From positions 1-5,364 of the forward strand of contig JAURQA010000241.1 of the NCBI GenBank assembly GCA_030836345.1: 5,364 nucleotides of DNA. Direction: 5' to 3'. Shown piece after piece: positions 1 to 5,364 of the stretch. The notes under the pieces are model-generated. The model made no database searches, was not told the origin of the DNA, and saw nothing but the letters and a program-made list of their open reading frames with translations. This DNA is from Bacteroidota bacterium (GTDB taxonomy: Bacteria > Bacteroidota > Bacteroidia > NS11-12g > UBA955). A program made the position numbers and the translations under genes. Position 1 is the first letter of the stretch, and the number at the start of each line of letters is the position of its first letter.

Positions 1-728
1 TGACCACAAACATTGGCCGAATAGGCGGATTTGAAAGAGATTTTAGTCCAAAATTTATAGAGAAAGTTGAAGCTTTTTTAAAGGAATTCCCCGCAAAATT
101 TAAAGAATTTGATAACCTCCTAACGCGAAACCGTATTTTTATGGATCGTGTAATAGGAGCAGGACCCATTAGTGCAGAAGATGCGATAGATTATGGATTT
201 ACTGGGCCTAATTTAAGAGCTGCCGGTGTAGATTATGATGTGAGAGTCATGAATCCTTATTCATCCTATGAAGATTTTGAGTTTGATATTCCCGTAGGGA
301 AAGACGGCGATACTTATGATCGATACATGGTGCGACAGCACGAAATATATCAGTCATTAAGTATTATTCGCCAAGCATTAGATAAAATGCCAGAAGGCGA
401 TTACCATGCGGACGTTCCTGATTTCTTTTTACCAGAAAAAGAAGACGTATACACAAGCATGGAAGCATTAATCTATCATTTCAAAATTGTTATGGGAGAA
501 ACCAGTATTCCTGCAGGTGAAGTATATCATGCTGTTGAAGGAGGAAACGGAGAATTAGGCTACCATTTAATTAGTGATGGAGGGCGAACCCCCTATAGAC
601 TGCATTTTCGAAGACCTTGCTTTATATACTATCAAGCCTATCCCGAAATGATTAAAGGAAGTTTAATAAGCGATGCAGTACTTACCTTGAGTAGTTTAAA
701 TGTAATTGCAGGAGAATTAGACGCGTAA
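1..728 (+). CDS. nuoD: NADH-quinone oxidoreductase subunit D (complex I 49 kDa subunit), 5' partial
   Basis: The reading frame is open from base 3 to the TAA at 726-728, giving 241 residues. Bases 1-2 (TG) are the end of a codon, probably the Met of the family's M-T-T-N stretch. NuoD proteins are usually about 400 residues, so the N-terminal 40% or so is missing, including the His/Tyr quinone-site residues known from Thermus Nqo4. Visible family signatures, in order, are NIGRIGGFERDF near the left edge, LLTRNRIFMDRV followed by GAGPIS, the DYGFTGPNLRAAGVDYDVR block, RYMVRQHEIYQSL, and the C-terminal GEVYHAVEGGNGELGYHL and SDGGRTPYRLHFRRP blocks. The protein ends in GELDA, close to the usual GE(I/L)D terminus. 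In the complex it sits in the peripheral arm next to NuoB and helps form the quinone-reducing site. nuoE follows 12 bases after the stop, which supports co-transcription. The family call is firm. Only the start is unknown. Confidence 0.96.
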   Translation, partial: TTNIGRIGGFERDFSPKFIEKVEAFLKEFPAKFKEFDNLLTRNRIFMDRVIGAGPISAEDAIDYGFTGPNLRAAGVDYDVRVMNPYSSYEDFEFDIPVGKDGDTYDRYMVRQHEIYQSLSIIRQALDKMPEGDYHADVPDFFLPEKEDVYTSMEALIYHFKIVMGETSIPAGEVYHAVEGGNGELGYHLISDGGRTPYRLHFRRPCFIYYQAYPEMIKGSLISDAVLTLSSLNVIAGELDA

Positions 729-740
729 ATAAGAAATTTA

Positions 741-1268
741 ATGTCAGCAGAAGCAACCAAAAATATAACATTTCCCAAGGAGCTTTTAGATGAAGTTGCC
801 CGATTAACGGCACAATATCCCGAAGGAAAACAAAAAAGTGCATTGCTAAGAATCTTGCATATGGCACAGGCTCACTTTGGATGGTTAGATGCTCCAGTGA
901 TGGATTATGTGGCCAGACTCCTCCATTTACAACCCATAGAGGTTTATGAAGTAGCTACTTTCTACTCCATGTACGATACAAAAAAGCCAGGTCTTGTAAA
1001 GCTAGAGGTATGCCAAACAGGCCCCTGCTCAATTGAGGGAGCAGATAAAATAATCAGGTACATCGAAAAAAAGTTAAATATAAAGGTAGGCGAAACAACC
1101 AGTGACGGGATTTTTACCCTCAAAGGGGTAGAATGTCTCGGAGCTTGTGGTTATGCACCCATGCTGCAATGCGGACATCAATACCACGAGCACTTAACAG
1201 AGGCCAAGGTGGATGAACTTATCGAGCAATATCATAAAAATCCGAAGGCAAATTACATGGAATACTAG
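741..1268 (+). CDS. nuoE: NADH-quinone oxidoreductase subunit E (complex I 24 kDa, 2Fe-2S)
   Basis: This 175-residue protein is the usual length for NuoE. Residues 1-70 form the N-terminal helical region, including KSALLRILHMAQ and IEVYEVATFYSMY, a strongly conserved NuoE stretch. The rest is the thioredoxin-like domain that holds the N1a [2Fe-2S] cluster. All four ligands are present in the family pattern C-x4-C ... C-x3-C: Cys91 and Cys96 in CQTGPC, and Cys132 and Cys136 in CLGAC. NuoE docks on NuoF and forms part of the NADH dehydrogenase module. The ATG at 741 lies 12 bases after nuoD. It is preceded by A-rich sequence with no Shine-Dalgarno motif, as is common in Bacteroidota. The stop is only 3 bases before nuoF, so the two are almost certainly on one transcript. 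Nothing suggests damage or truncation. Confidence 0.97.
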   Translation: MSAEATKNITFPKELLDEVARLTAQYPEGKQKSALLRILHMAQAHFGWLDAPVMDYVARLLHLQPIEVYEVATFYSMYDTKKPGLVKLEVCQTGPCSIEGADKIIRYIEKKLNIKVGETTSDGIFTLKGVECLGACGYAPMLQCGHQYHEHLTEAKVDELIEQYHKNPKANYMEY

Positions 1269-1271
1269 TTT

Positions 1272-2618
1272 ATGAGAAAGTTATTATTAGACAAAGTAGA
1301 CGTAGAAGGCATCAAAAGCTATGATGTATATCGCCGAGAAGGCGGGTATCGCAGTGTAGAGAAAGCCTTGAAAATGTCTCCCGACGAAATACTCGAAGAA
1401 GTTAAAACCAGTGGTTTGCGAGGCAGAGGTGGAGCAGGTTTTCCAACCGGTCTAAAATGGAGCTTCTTGGCAAAGCCAGAAGGCGTACCTCGTTATTTAT
1501 TGTGCAATGCCGATGAAAGCGAGCCCGGCACCTTTAAAGACCGATATCTAATGGAAAAAATCCCTCATTTACTTATCGAGGGAATGATCGCTTCGAGTTT
1601 TGCTCTTGGAGCAAATTCTTCGTACATATACATCAGAGGTGAGTATATGTTTGTCATGAAAATTGTAGAAAATGCAATTGCAGAAGCTTATGCCAATGGT
1701 TGGTTAGGAAAAAATATTCAAGGCAGCGGGTACGATTTAGATTTAACTATTACCTGTGGTGCAGGAGCGTATATCTGTGGCGAAGAGACTGCACTAATTG
1801 AAAGCCTAGAAGGAAATAGAGGTAATCCTCGAATAAAACCACCTTTTCCGGCGGTAGAGGGTTTGTGGCAGCGACCATCTGTTGTAAATAATGTAGAAAC
1901 CATTGCAGCCGTTGTTCCTATCATAAATGATGGGGGAGAAGAGTATGCAAAAATTGGAGTAGGTAGAAGCACTGGAACCAAGCTAATCTCAGCCAGTGGA
2001 AATATTGTAAATCCTGGGGTTTACGAGATTGATATGAATATGACCGTGGAAGAATTTATCTACAGTGATAAATTTCTGGGTGGTATTAAAAATGGTAAAA
2101 AACTAAAAGCCTGTGTTCCTGGTGGATCATCCGTTCCAATATTACCTCATTATTTGGTTACTAAAACGGCCAAAGGCGAAGATAGACTCATGAGTTACGA
2201 AGGCCTTGCAGACGGTGGATTTGCCACGGGGAGTATGTTAGGTTCAGGCGGATTTATTGTTTATGATGAGGATCAATGCATCGTGCGAAACACGTACAAC
2301 TTTACACGATTTTACCAGCACGAAAGTTGTGGCCAATGCAGCCCCTGCAGAGAGGGTACTGGCTGGATGAAGAAAGTATTGCACAATATTGAAACAGGAA
2401 AAGGTACCATGGATGATATTGATTTGCTTTGGGATATTCAAAAGAACATTGAAGGCAATACCATCTGCCCGCTTGGAGATGCAGCAGCGTGGCCAGTTGC
2501 GGCAGCTATTCGTCATTTTCGTGAAGAGTTTGAATGGCATGTAACAAATCCAGAACTGAGCCAAACTCAAAACTACGGACTTGTTGCTGAGAAAACCTTT
2601 GAGGTAGAGCCCGCTTAA
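1272..2618 (+). CDS. nuoF: NADH-quinone oxidoreductase subunit F (complex I 51 kDa, NADH/FMN/4Fe-4S)
   Basis: This is the 448-residue subunit that oxidises NADH, passes electrons to FMN, and then to cluster N3. The glycine-rich nucleotide motif RGRGGAGFPTG is at about residues 50-60. CNADESEPGT at 78-87 and GAGAYICGEETALIESLEG at 163-181 are the conserved FMN/NADH pocket segments. A SLBB-type domain covers roughly residues 235-325. The C-terminal iron-sulfur domain has ESCGQCSPCREG with Cys353, Cys356 and Cys359, and the fourth ligand Cys399 in NTICPLGDA. Length and motif order are normal, so it should be functional. The ATG at 1272 lies 3 bases after the nuoE stop, with no Shine-Dalgarno motif. 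NuoF would act with NuoE and NuoG on the cytoplasmic side of the membrane. nuoG does not follow; the next gene, 26 bases on, is an unrelated methyltransferase. Confidence 0.98.
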   Translation: MRKLLLDKVDVEGIKSYDVYRREGGYRSVEKALKMSPDEILEEVKTSGLRGRGGAGFPTGLKWSFLAKPEGVPRYLLCNADESEPGTFKDRYLMEKIPHLLIEGMIASSFALGANSSYIYIRGEYMFVMKIVENAIAEAYANGWLGKNIQGSGYDLDLTITCGAGAYICGEETALIESLEGNRGNPRIKPPFPAVEGLWQRPSVVNNVETIAAVVPIINDGGEEYAKIGVGRSTGTKLISASGNIVNPGVYEIDMNMTVEEFIYSDKFLGGIKNGKKLKACVPGGSSVPILPHYLVTKTAKGEDRLMSYEGLADGGFATGSMLGSGGFIVYDEDQCIVRNTYNFTRFYQHESCGQCSPCREGTGWMKKVLHNIETGKGTMDDIDLLWDIQKNIEGNTICPLGDAAAWPVAAAIRHFREEFEWHVTNPELSQTQNYGLVAEKTFEVEPA

Positions 2619-2632
2619 CTTATTTTAACAAT

Positions 2633-2640
2633 TATCTTTG
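2633..2640 (+). promoter_or_regulatory. Candidate Bacteroidota -7 promoter element before the methyltransferase
   Basis: TATCTTTG matches the Bacteroidota primary-sigma -7 consensus TAnnTTTG exactly. It lies in the 26-base gap after nuoF and ends four bases before the ATG at 2645. No good -33 TTTG or TTG box is seen at the usual spacing; the nearest upstream TTTG, at 2598-2601, is too far. If the element works, transcription would begin at or next to the start codon, giving a leaderless or nearly leaderless mRNA independent of the nuo operon. The motif alone is expected a few times by chance in this much A+T-rich DNA, so its position is the main support. Confidence 0.5.
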
Positions 2641-2644
2641 TGTC

Positions 2645-3235
2645 ATGGCACAGGTGGATAGAGTAACACGGTTTTATAACCGCATTGCAAAAGTATATCC
2701 ATTCATAAATATGGGCCTTAAGCCCTATAAAAAATATATACTTAAAGAGTTGCAATTACTGCCAAAAGGGAAACTCCTAGATATTGGGACAGGACATGGA
2801 GCCTTATTTGGGCTCGGACTTAAGCATGATATTACAGGCATCGATTCATCCGTAGAAATGCTGAAAATTGCTCGTAAGAAATATTCCAAACAAGACATTC
2901 AAGAAATGAGTGCAGAGGACTTAAGTTATTCCGACGAAAGCTTCGATTACATTGTTCTGGCTCACGTGCTAAGCACCGTTCCCATTAGAAATACCCTCGC
3001 AGAAGCCAAAAGAGTATTGAAACCGAAAGGTAAATTATTCATATTAAACCACTTTACCCCCAGAGGTGGCAGAGGTATTTTAAGTAAATGGTTTGCTTAT
3101 TTTAGTCCGTACTTTGCTTTTTCCAGCGAGTTTAAAATAGCCGAAGTAACCGCCCAATTAAATTTTAATAAAACAGCGGTTTTTCCCGCGGATCGCTTGG
3201 GTTTTTACAAGCTTATTATATGTACAAAGGCATGA
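2645..3235 (+). CDS. Class I SAM-dependent methyltransferase, PmtA/UbiE-like (possible phospholipid N-methyltransferase)
   Basis: This 196-residue cytoplasmic protein has a complete class I SAM-binding Rossmann core. Motif I is LLDIGTGHG at about 44-52. The acidic end of strand 2 is TGIDSS at 64-69. MSAEDL at 88-93 is the usual adenine-contacting region. FDYIVLAHVLSTVP at 100-113 carries motif II, and RVLKPKGKLFILNHF at 123-137 carries motif III. The opening FYNRIAKVYPFIN resembles the start of UbiE and PmtA-type enzymes. The combination of (V)LSTVP and a terminal NHF recalls the phosphatidylethanolamine N-methyltransferase PmtA family, where similar V-x-SAVP and VNHF segments occur. That subfamily call is inference from remembered motifs; a methyltransferase acting on another lipid or a quinone is also possible. 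The ATG at 2645 follows a candidate promoter. The stop codon overlaps the next gene's ATG (ATGA), so the two are translationally coupled and probably work together. Confidence 0.9.
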   Translation: MAQVDRVTRFYNRIAKVYPFINMGLKPYKKYILKELQLLPKGKLLDIGTGHGALFGLGLKHDITGIDSSVEMLKIARKKYSKQDIQEMSAEDLSYSDESFDYIVLAHVLSTVPIRNTLAEAKRVLKPKGKLFILNHFTPRGGRGILSKWFAYFSPYFAFSSEFKIAEVTAQLNFNKTAVFPADRLGFYKLIICTKA

Positions 3236-3723
3236 AAATTCTGTGGCGATACATACTCATCACTGCGGCTATGCTTCTTGGCCTTTACCTATACTTTATG
3301 TACCATAGCCAAGATACTATTGTAAATGTGCTTCTTGCCAAGCTAGGAGTTCGAGAGTTTCCCTTTTTAATGAATATATGGCATAAACATTATGCTATTC
3401 CGCAGTGGTGCATGTATAGTTTGCCCGAGGGGCTTTGGGTGTTTTCAGCCACACTGCTATCTATTCGTTTACAGTTTCCTATTTGGGGGAAACGGATCCA
3501 ATTACAATACCTCCCATTTCTATTTGCTATTTTGGTCGAACTTATTCAGGTTTTAGGAATTACCAATGGCCAGTTTGATTGGATGGATATTTTTGTTTCC
3601 TTTATTTTTAGTGGTTTAGCACTTTTGATACCAAGTAAAGAACAGAAAAAAAACGCCATTGAATCCAGAGAGTTTTGGCTTTTAGTTTTAATATATGCGC
3701 TGGTTTATTTATCGGATGTCTAG
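3232..3723 (+). CDS. Small polytopic membrane protein, VanZ-like at best
   Basis: I do not recognise this gene with certainty. From the ATG at 3232 it encodes 163 residues, mostly hydrophobic, with about five membrane segments: roughly residues 7-23, 65-81, 90-109, 118-133 and 147-160. A polar loop at about 25-62 (HSQDTIVN to HKHYAIPQW) separates the first two. The SLPEGLWVFS segment before helix 2, and VELIQVLGITNGQFDWMDI across helices 3 and 4, resemble the E-x2-Q ... G-x-F/R-D-x-x-D pattern of VanZ-like proteins, a family of unclear function. I chose 3232 over the in-frame ATG at 3220 because 3232 gives a 4-base ATGA overlap with the methyltransferase and has AAAGG just upstream. The longer form would add only MYKG. 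Cotranscription with a possible lipid methyltransferase fits an envelope role, but that is inference. Confidence 0.85.
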   Translation: MKILWRYILITAAMLLGLYLYFMYHSQDTIVNVLLAKLGVREFPFLMNIWHKHYAIPQWCMYSLPEGLWVFSATLLSIRLQFPIWGKRIQLQYLPFLFAILVELIQVLGITNGQFDWMDIFVSFIFSGLALLIPSKEQKKNAIESREFWLLVLIYALVYLSDV

Positions 3724-3823
3724 TTTAAAGCGCGCACTCTGCTGCTGCTTCGAAAGTGTTAGATCTTAATAAGACATGTAGCTTCAAAATAGAACTTATA
3801 GTAAAAAATACTATATTTGTCGC
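3724..3823 (+). other. Intergenic region between the membrane protein and GH81 genes
   Basis: These 100 bases have no plausible gene. They contain a small perfect inverted repeat, TCTTA-A-TAAGA at 3764-3774, an ACATGT palindrome beside it, and a candidate -7 element near the right end. I found no stable GC-rich hairpin followed by a T run, so no intrinsic terminator can be called for the upstream genes. The short inverted repeat could be an operator half-pair for a regulator of the glucanase gene, but it is too short to be convincing. Confidence 0.5.
3812..3819 (+). promoter_or_regulatory. Candidate Bacteroidota -7 promoter element before the GH81 gene
   Basis: TATATTTG is an exact match to TAnnTTTG and ends four bases before the inferred TTG start at 3824. 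This is the same spacing as the TATCTTTG element before the methyltransferase. No clear -33 box is visible about 19-23 bases upstream, where the sequence is A-rich. The expected transcription start falls at or next to the TTG, predicting a leaderless or very short-leader mRNA for the glucanase. Confidence 0.5.
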
Positions 3824-5364
3824 TTGAAAAATATATCCAAAGTATTACTCTCTGCAATTCTTCTATATTGCTCTAATTTTGATTTAAAAGCCCAAACCAT
3901 AAAAGCAGGAAAAGGAAGCTATACAAAGACGTTTCCTGGTACCGATGTGGCGGGTCGAAATGGATTTCCATCAGGGAACCCCTTCACGGTGGGTATTGCA
4001 TCCACAAAGCCGGCTCCAACTAATGATTGGTGGTCTGCAAAAATAAAAAACGCCCATGCAAGTAATTTATTTAACTATCCATACACCCTCAAAACAGTAA
4101 ATGAGGGACTCATTGTTACCTATATTCCTTGGGGAGTAATAGATGATATCGAACCTATTAAAGTGGGTGTGCAAGGACTCAACGCTTCAGCTGCCAATGT
4201 ATCTGATTTTTCAGATTGGACGGTTAGCATGGACTGGAAAAATGGAAGCAGCCATTTTAATGCCACCACGGGTATTGGAATGCCTTTCTTGTATTTCACT
4301 AAGGACTCCACCAATATTGCTGAAATAACAGTGGCTTCTGGGTCGGTACAAATAGCTAAAGAGGTGTTAATTATTACCGATGCACGGAACGGAGCCGATT
4401 TTGCCGTTTATGCACCCAAAGGAAGTACTTGGACAGAAAATGGGAAGGTGTATACCTCCAATTTGAACGTAAATAATTACTGGTCTATGGCCTTTATCCC
4501 ATTAGATGCCAGTGACATAAGTAAGGTAGTTGATGAATACAAGAAATTTGCTTTTGTATTTCCTGCCAATACTCTGGCTAATTGGTCTTATATTGATAGT
4601 ACTTCAGTACTTAAAACTGATTTTAATATTCAGACGGAAGTGAAGGAGGGGAGTGATAGCCTTTTATTACAAGGTTTACTACCTCATCAATGGGGTCATT
4701 TAGCAGCTGGTTCTGCAGAGCCCAAAGGGTATTCTTATAAAACAGTGAGGGGCGAACTAAAAACTCTAGCGGGCAATTCGTTTAGTACTGAAAATACGTT
4801 TTATGGAATTTTACCCACCTTGCCTTATTTAGATAATTACAGCCCTAATTTCTCTACATTAGAGATGAGTAAGAAAGTAAAGCTATTGGAGAATGATGCA
4901 TTAAATACCTGGACAGATTCTTACAATGAAGGGCAAGAGATGAATCGTTTAATTCAAACAGCTCGAATTGCTGATTTAACAAAAGATACAGTGGCTTTAG
5001 CTAAATTGGTAGGCACGGTTAAAGAGCGATTAGAAGATTGGTTGAGCGCAGACAATAATGAAGTGGCCTTTTTGTTTTATTACAATCAGGCATGGTCTTC
5101 ACTCATAGGATATCCGGCTGGACATGGACAAGATGGCAATTTAAATGATCATCATTTCCACTGGGGCTATTTCATACATGCCGCCTCTTTTATGGAACAA
5201 TATGAGCCGGGCTGGGCAGAGAAATGGGGTCCTATGATAAATTTGCTCATTCGCGATGCCGCAAGCACCAATAGAGAAGATACAGAGTATCCATTTCTCA
5301 GAAATTTTAGCCCATATGCAGGCCATTGTTGGGCCAATGGATTCGCCACCTTTCCTCAAGGAAA
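3824..5364 (+). CDS. Secreted glycoside hydrolase family 81 endo-1,3-beta-glucanase, 3' partial
   Basis: The frame runs from TTG 3824 to the window edge, 513 codons with no stop. It has a signal peptide: MKNISK, a hydrophobic core VLLSAILLY, and a likely cleavage after Ala23 (LKA|QT), so the enzyme should be exported. Tyr before Cys16 argues against a lipoprotein. GH81 landmarks follow in order: NDWW at 67-70, a beta-sandwich region to about 280, LLPHQWGHL at 285-293, the VRGEL segment near 309, and GILPTLPYL from 328. The (alpha/alpha)6 barrel then carries NDHHFHWGYF, with the conserved Asp442 that is catalytic in GH81, followed by LLIRDAA and YAGHCWANG (499-506). The catalytic Glu pair expected about 75-80 residues after Asp442 lies just past the edge. 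The predicted activity is internal cleavage of beta-1,3-glucans. TTG is chosen because the frame has a stop at 3779 and no ATG between that stop and well past the signal peptide. Any C-terminal sorting or carbohydrate-binding domain is outside the window. Confidence 0.93.
   Translation, partial: MKNISKVLLSAILLYCSNFDLKAQTIKAGKGSYTKTFPGTDVAGRNGFPSGNPFTVGIASTKPAPTNDWWSAKIKNAHASNLFNYPYTLKTVNEGLIVTYIPWGVIDDIEPIKVGVQGLNASAANVSDFSDWTVSMDWKNGSSHFNATTGIGMPFLYFTKDSTNIAEITVASGSVQIAKEVLIITDARNGADFAVYAPKGSTWTENGKVYTSNLNVNNYWSMAFIPLDASDISKVVDEYKKFAFVFPANTLANWSYIDSTSVLKTDFNIQTEVKEGSDSLLLQGLLPHQWGHLAAGSAEPKGYSYKTVRGELKTLAGNSFSTENTFYGILPTLPYLDNYSPNFSTLEMSKKVKLLENDALNTWTDSYNEGQEMNRLIQTARIADLTKDTVALAKLVGTVKERLEDWLSADNNEVAFLFYYNQAWSSLIGYPAGHGQDGNLNDHHFHWGYFIHAASFMEQYEPGWAEKWGPMINLLIRDAASTNREDTEYPFLRNFSPYAGHCWANGFATFPQG

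Noticed and set aside
682..867. Antisense hydrophobic frame across the nuoD-nuoE junction
   Set aside because: The apparent membrane segments arise from the complement of conserved nuoD and nuoE codons. It spans two real genes and has no start context.
1646..1653. TATGTTTG, a TAnnTTTG match just before an in-frame ATG (Met129) inside nuoF
   Set aside because: It lies within the conserved NuoF coding sequence (EYMFVMKIVENA). An internal start would cut off the nucleotide-binding half, so this is best explained as a chance match.
1718..1981. Antisense open frame of 87 codons opposite nuoF
   Set aside because: It lies entirely opposite strongly conserved NuoF sequence and shows no recognisable domain, so it is a shadow frame.
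2244..2570. Antisense open frame of 108 codons opposite the 3' end of nuoF
   Set aside because: It covers the iron-sulfur domain of NuoF on the other strand. Its translation has no family features, so it is a shadow frame.
3588..3595. TATTTTTG inside the membrane-protein gene
   Set aside because: It matches TAnnTTTG but lies in coding sequence for a hydrophobic segment, with no gene start nearby. It shows the background rate of the motif.
3738..3750. Short CTGCTGCTG repeat in the intergenic region
   Set aside because: Three triplet units are within chance expectation and no longer repeat surrounds them.
3729..3760. Possible terminator after the membrane-protein gene (GCGCGCACTC ... AAGTG)
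   Set aside because: Only about four pairs (CACT with AGTG) can form around a large loop, and no T run follows. It does not qualify as an intrinsic terminator.
4120..4328. Overlapping short frames on both strands within the GH81 gene
   Set aside because: The GH81 frame is continuous through this stretch with a family-consistent protein. The short frames have no independent support.
5141..5359. Two antisense frames near the right edge
   Set aside because: Both lie opposite the conserved GH81 catalytic-barrel segment (DHHFHWGYF to GHCWANG), so they are shadows of it.

Overview
The window looks like chromosome of a member of the Bacteroidota, probably a free-living, respiring lineage such as Cytophagia, Saprospiria or Chitinophagia (inference). 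The evidence is an A+T-rich genome with almost no Shine-Dalgarno sequences, two matches to the Bacteroidota sigma promoter element TAnnTTTG set directly before genes, and the style of the complex I subunits. No RNA gene, insertion sequence, CRISPR array or integration site is visible. All supported genes are on the + strand.

Bases 1-2618 hold the distal part of a nuoD-nuoE-nuoF cluster. It encodes the C-terminal 241 residues of NuoD, then complete NuoE and NuoF. These are tightly packed, with gaps of 12 and 3 bases. NuoE and NuoF form the NADH-oxidising tip of respiratory complex I, carrying FMN, cluster N3 and cluster N1a. NuoD lies in the connecting arm at the quinone site. nuoG, the usual next gene, is absent, so the nuo cluster stops or is interrupted here.

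Bases 2619-3723 hold a two-gene unit. A class I SAM-dependent methyltransferase resembles PmtA-type phosphatidylethanolamine N-methyltransferases. It overlaps by 4 bases (ATGA) a small polytopic membrane protein that is VanZ-like at best. A TATCTTTG element ends four bases before the methyltransferase ATG, so this unit may have its own, possibly leaderless, transcript.

Bases 3724-3823 are a short intergenic stretch. Bases 3824-5364 are the 5' part of a secreted glycoside hydrolase family 81 endo-1,3-beta-glucanase that runs off the right edge. It appears to start at TTG and has a clear signal peptide. It is preceded by a TATATTTG element with the same four-base spacing as the one before the methyltransferase. 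The GH81 protein implies use of beta-1,3-glucans such as laminarin, curdlan-type glucans or fungal wall glucan.

There is no convincing novel multi-gene system. The points most worth a second look are the shared promoter-to-start geometry, the TTG start of the GH81 gene, the break in the nuo cluster after nuoF, and the PmtA-like methyltransferase paired with a membrane protein.
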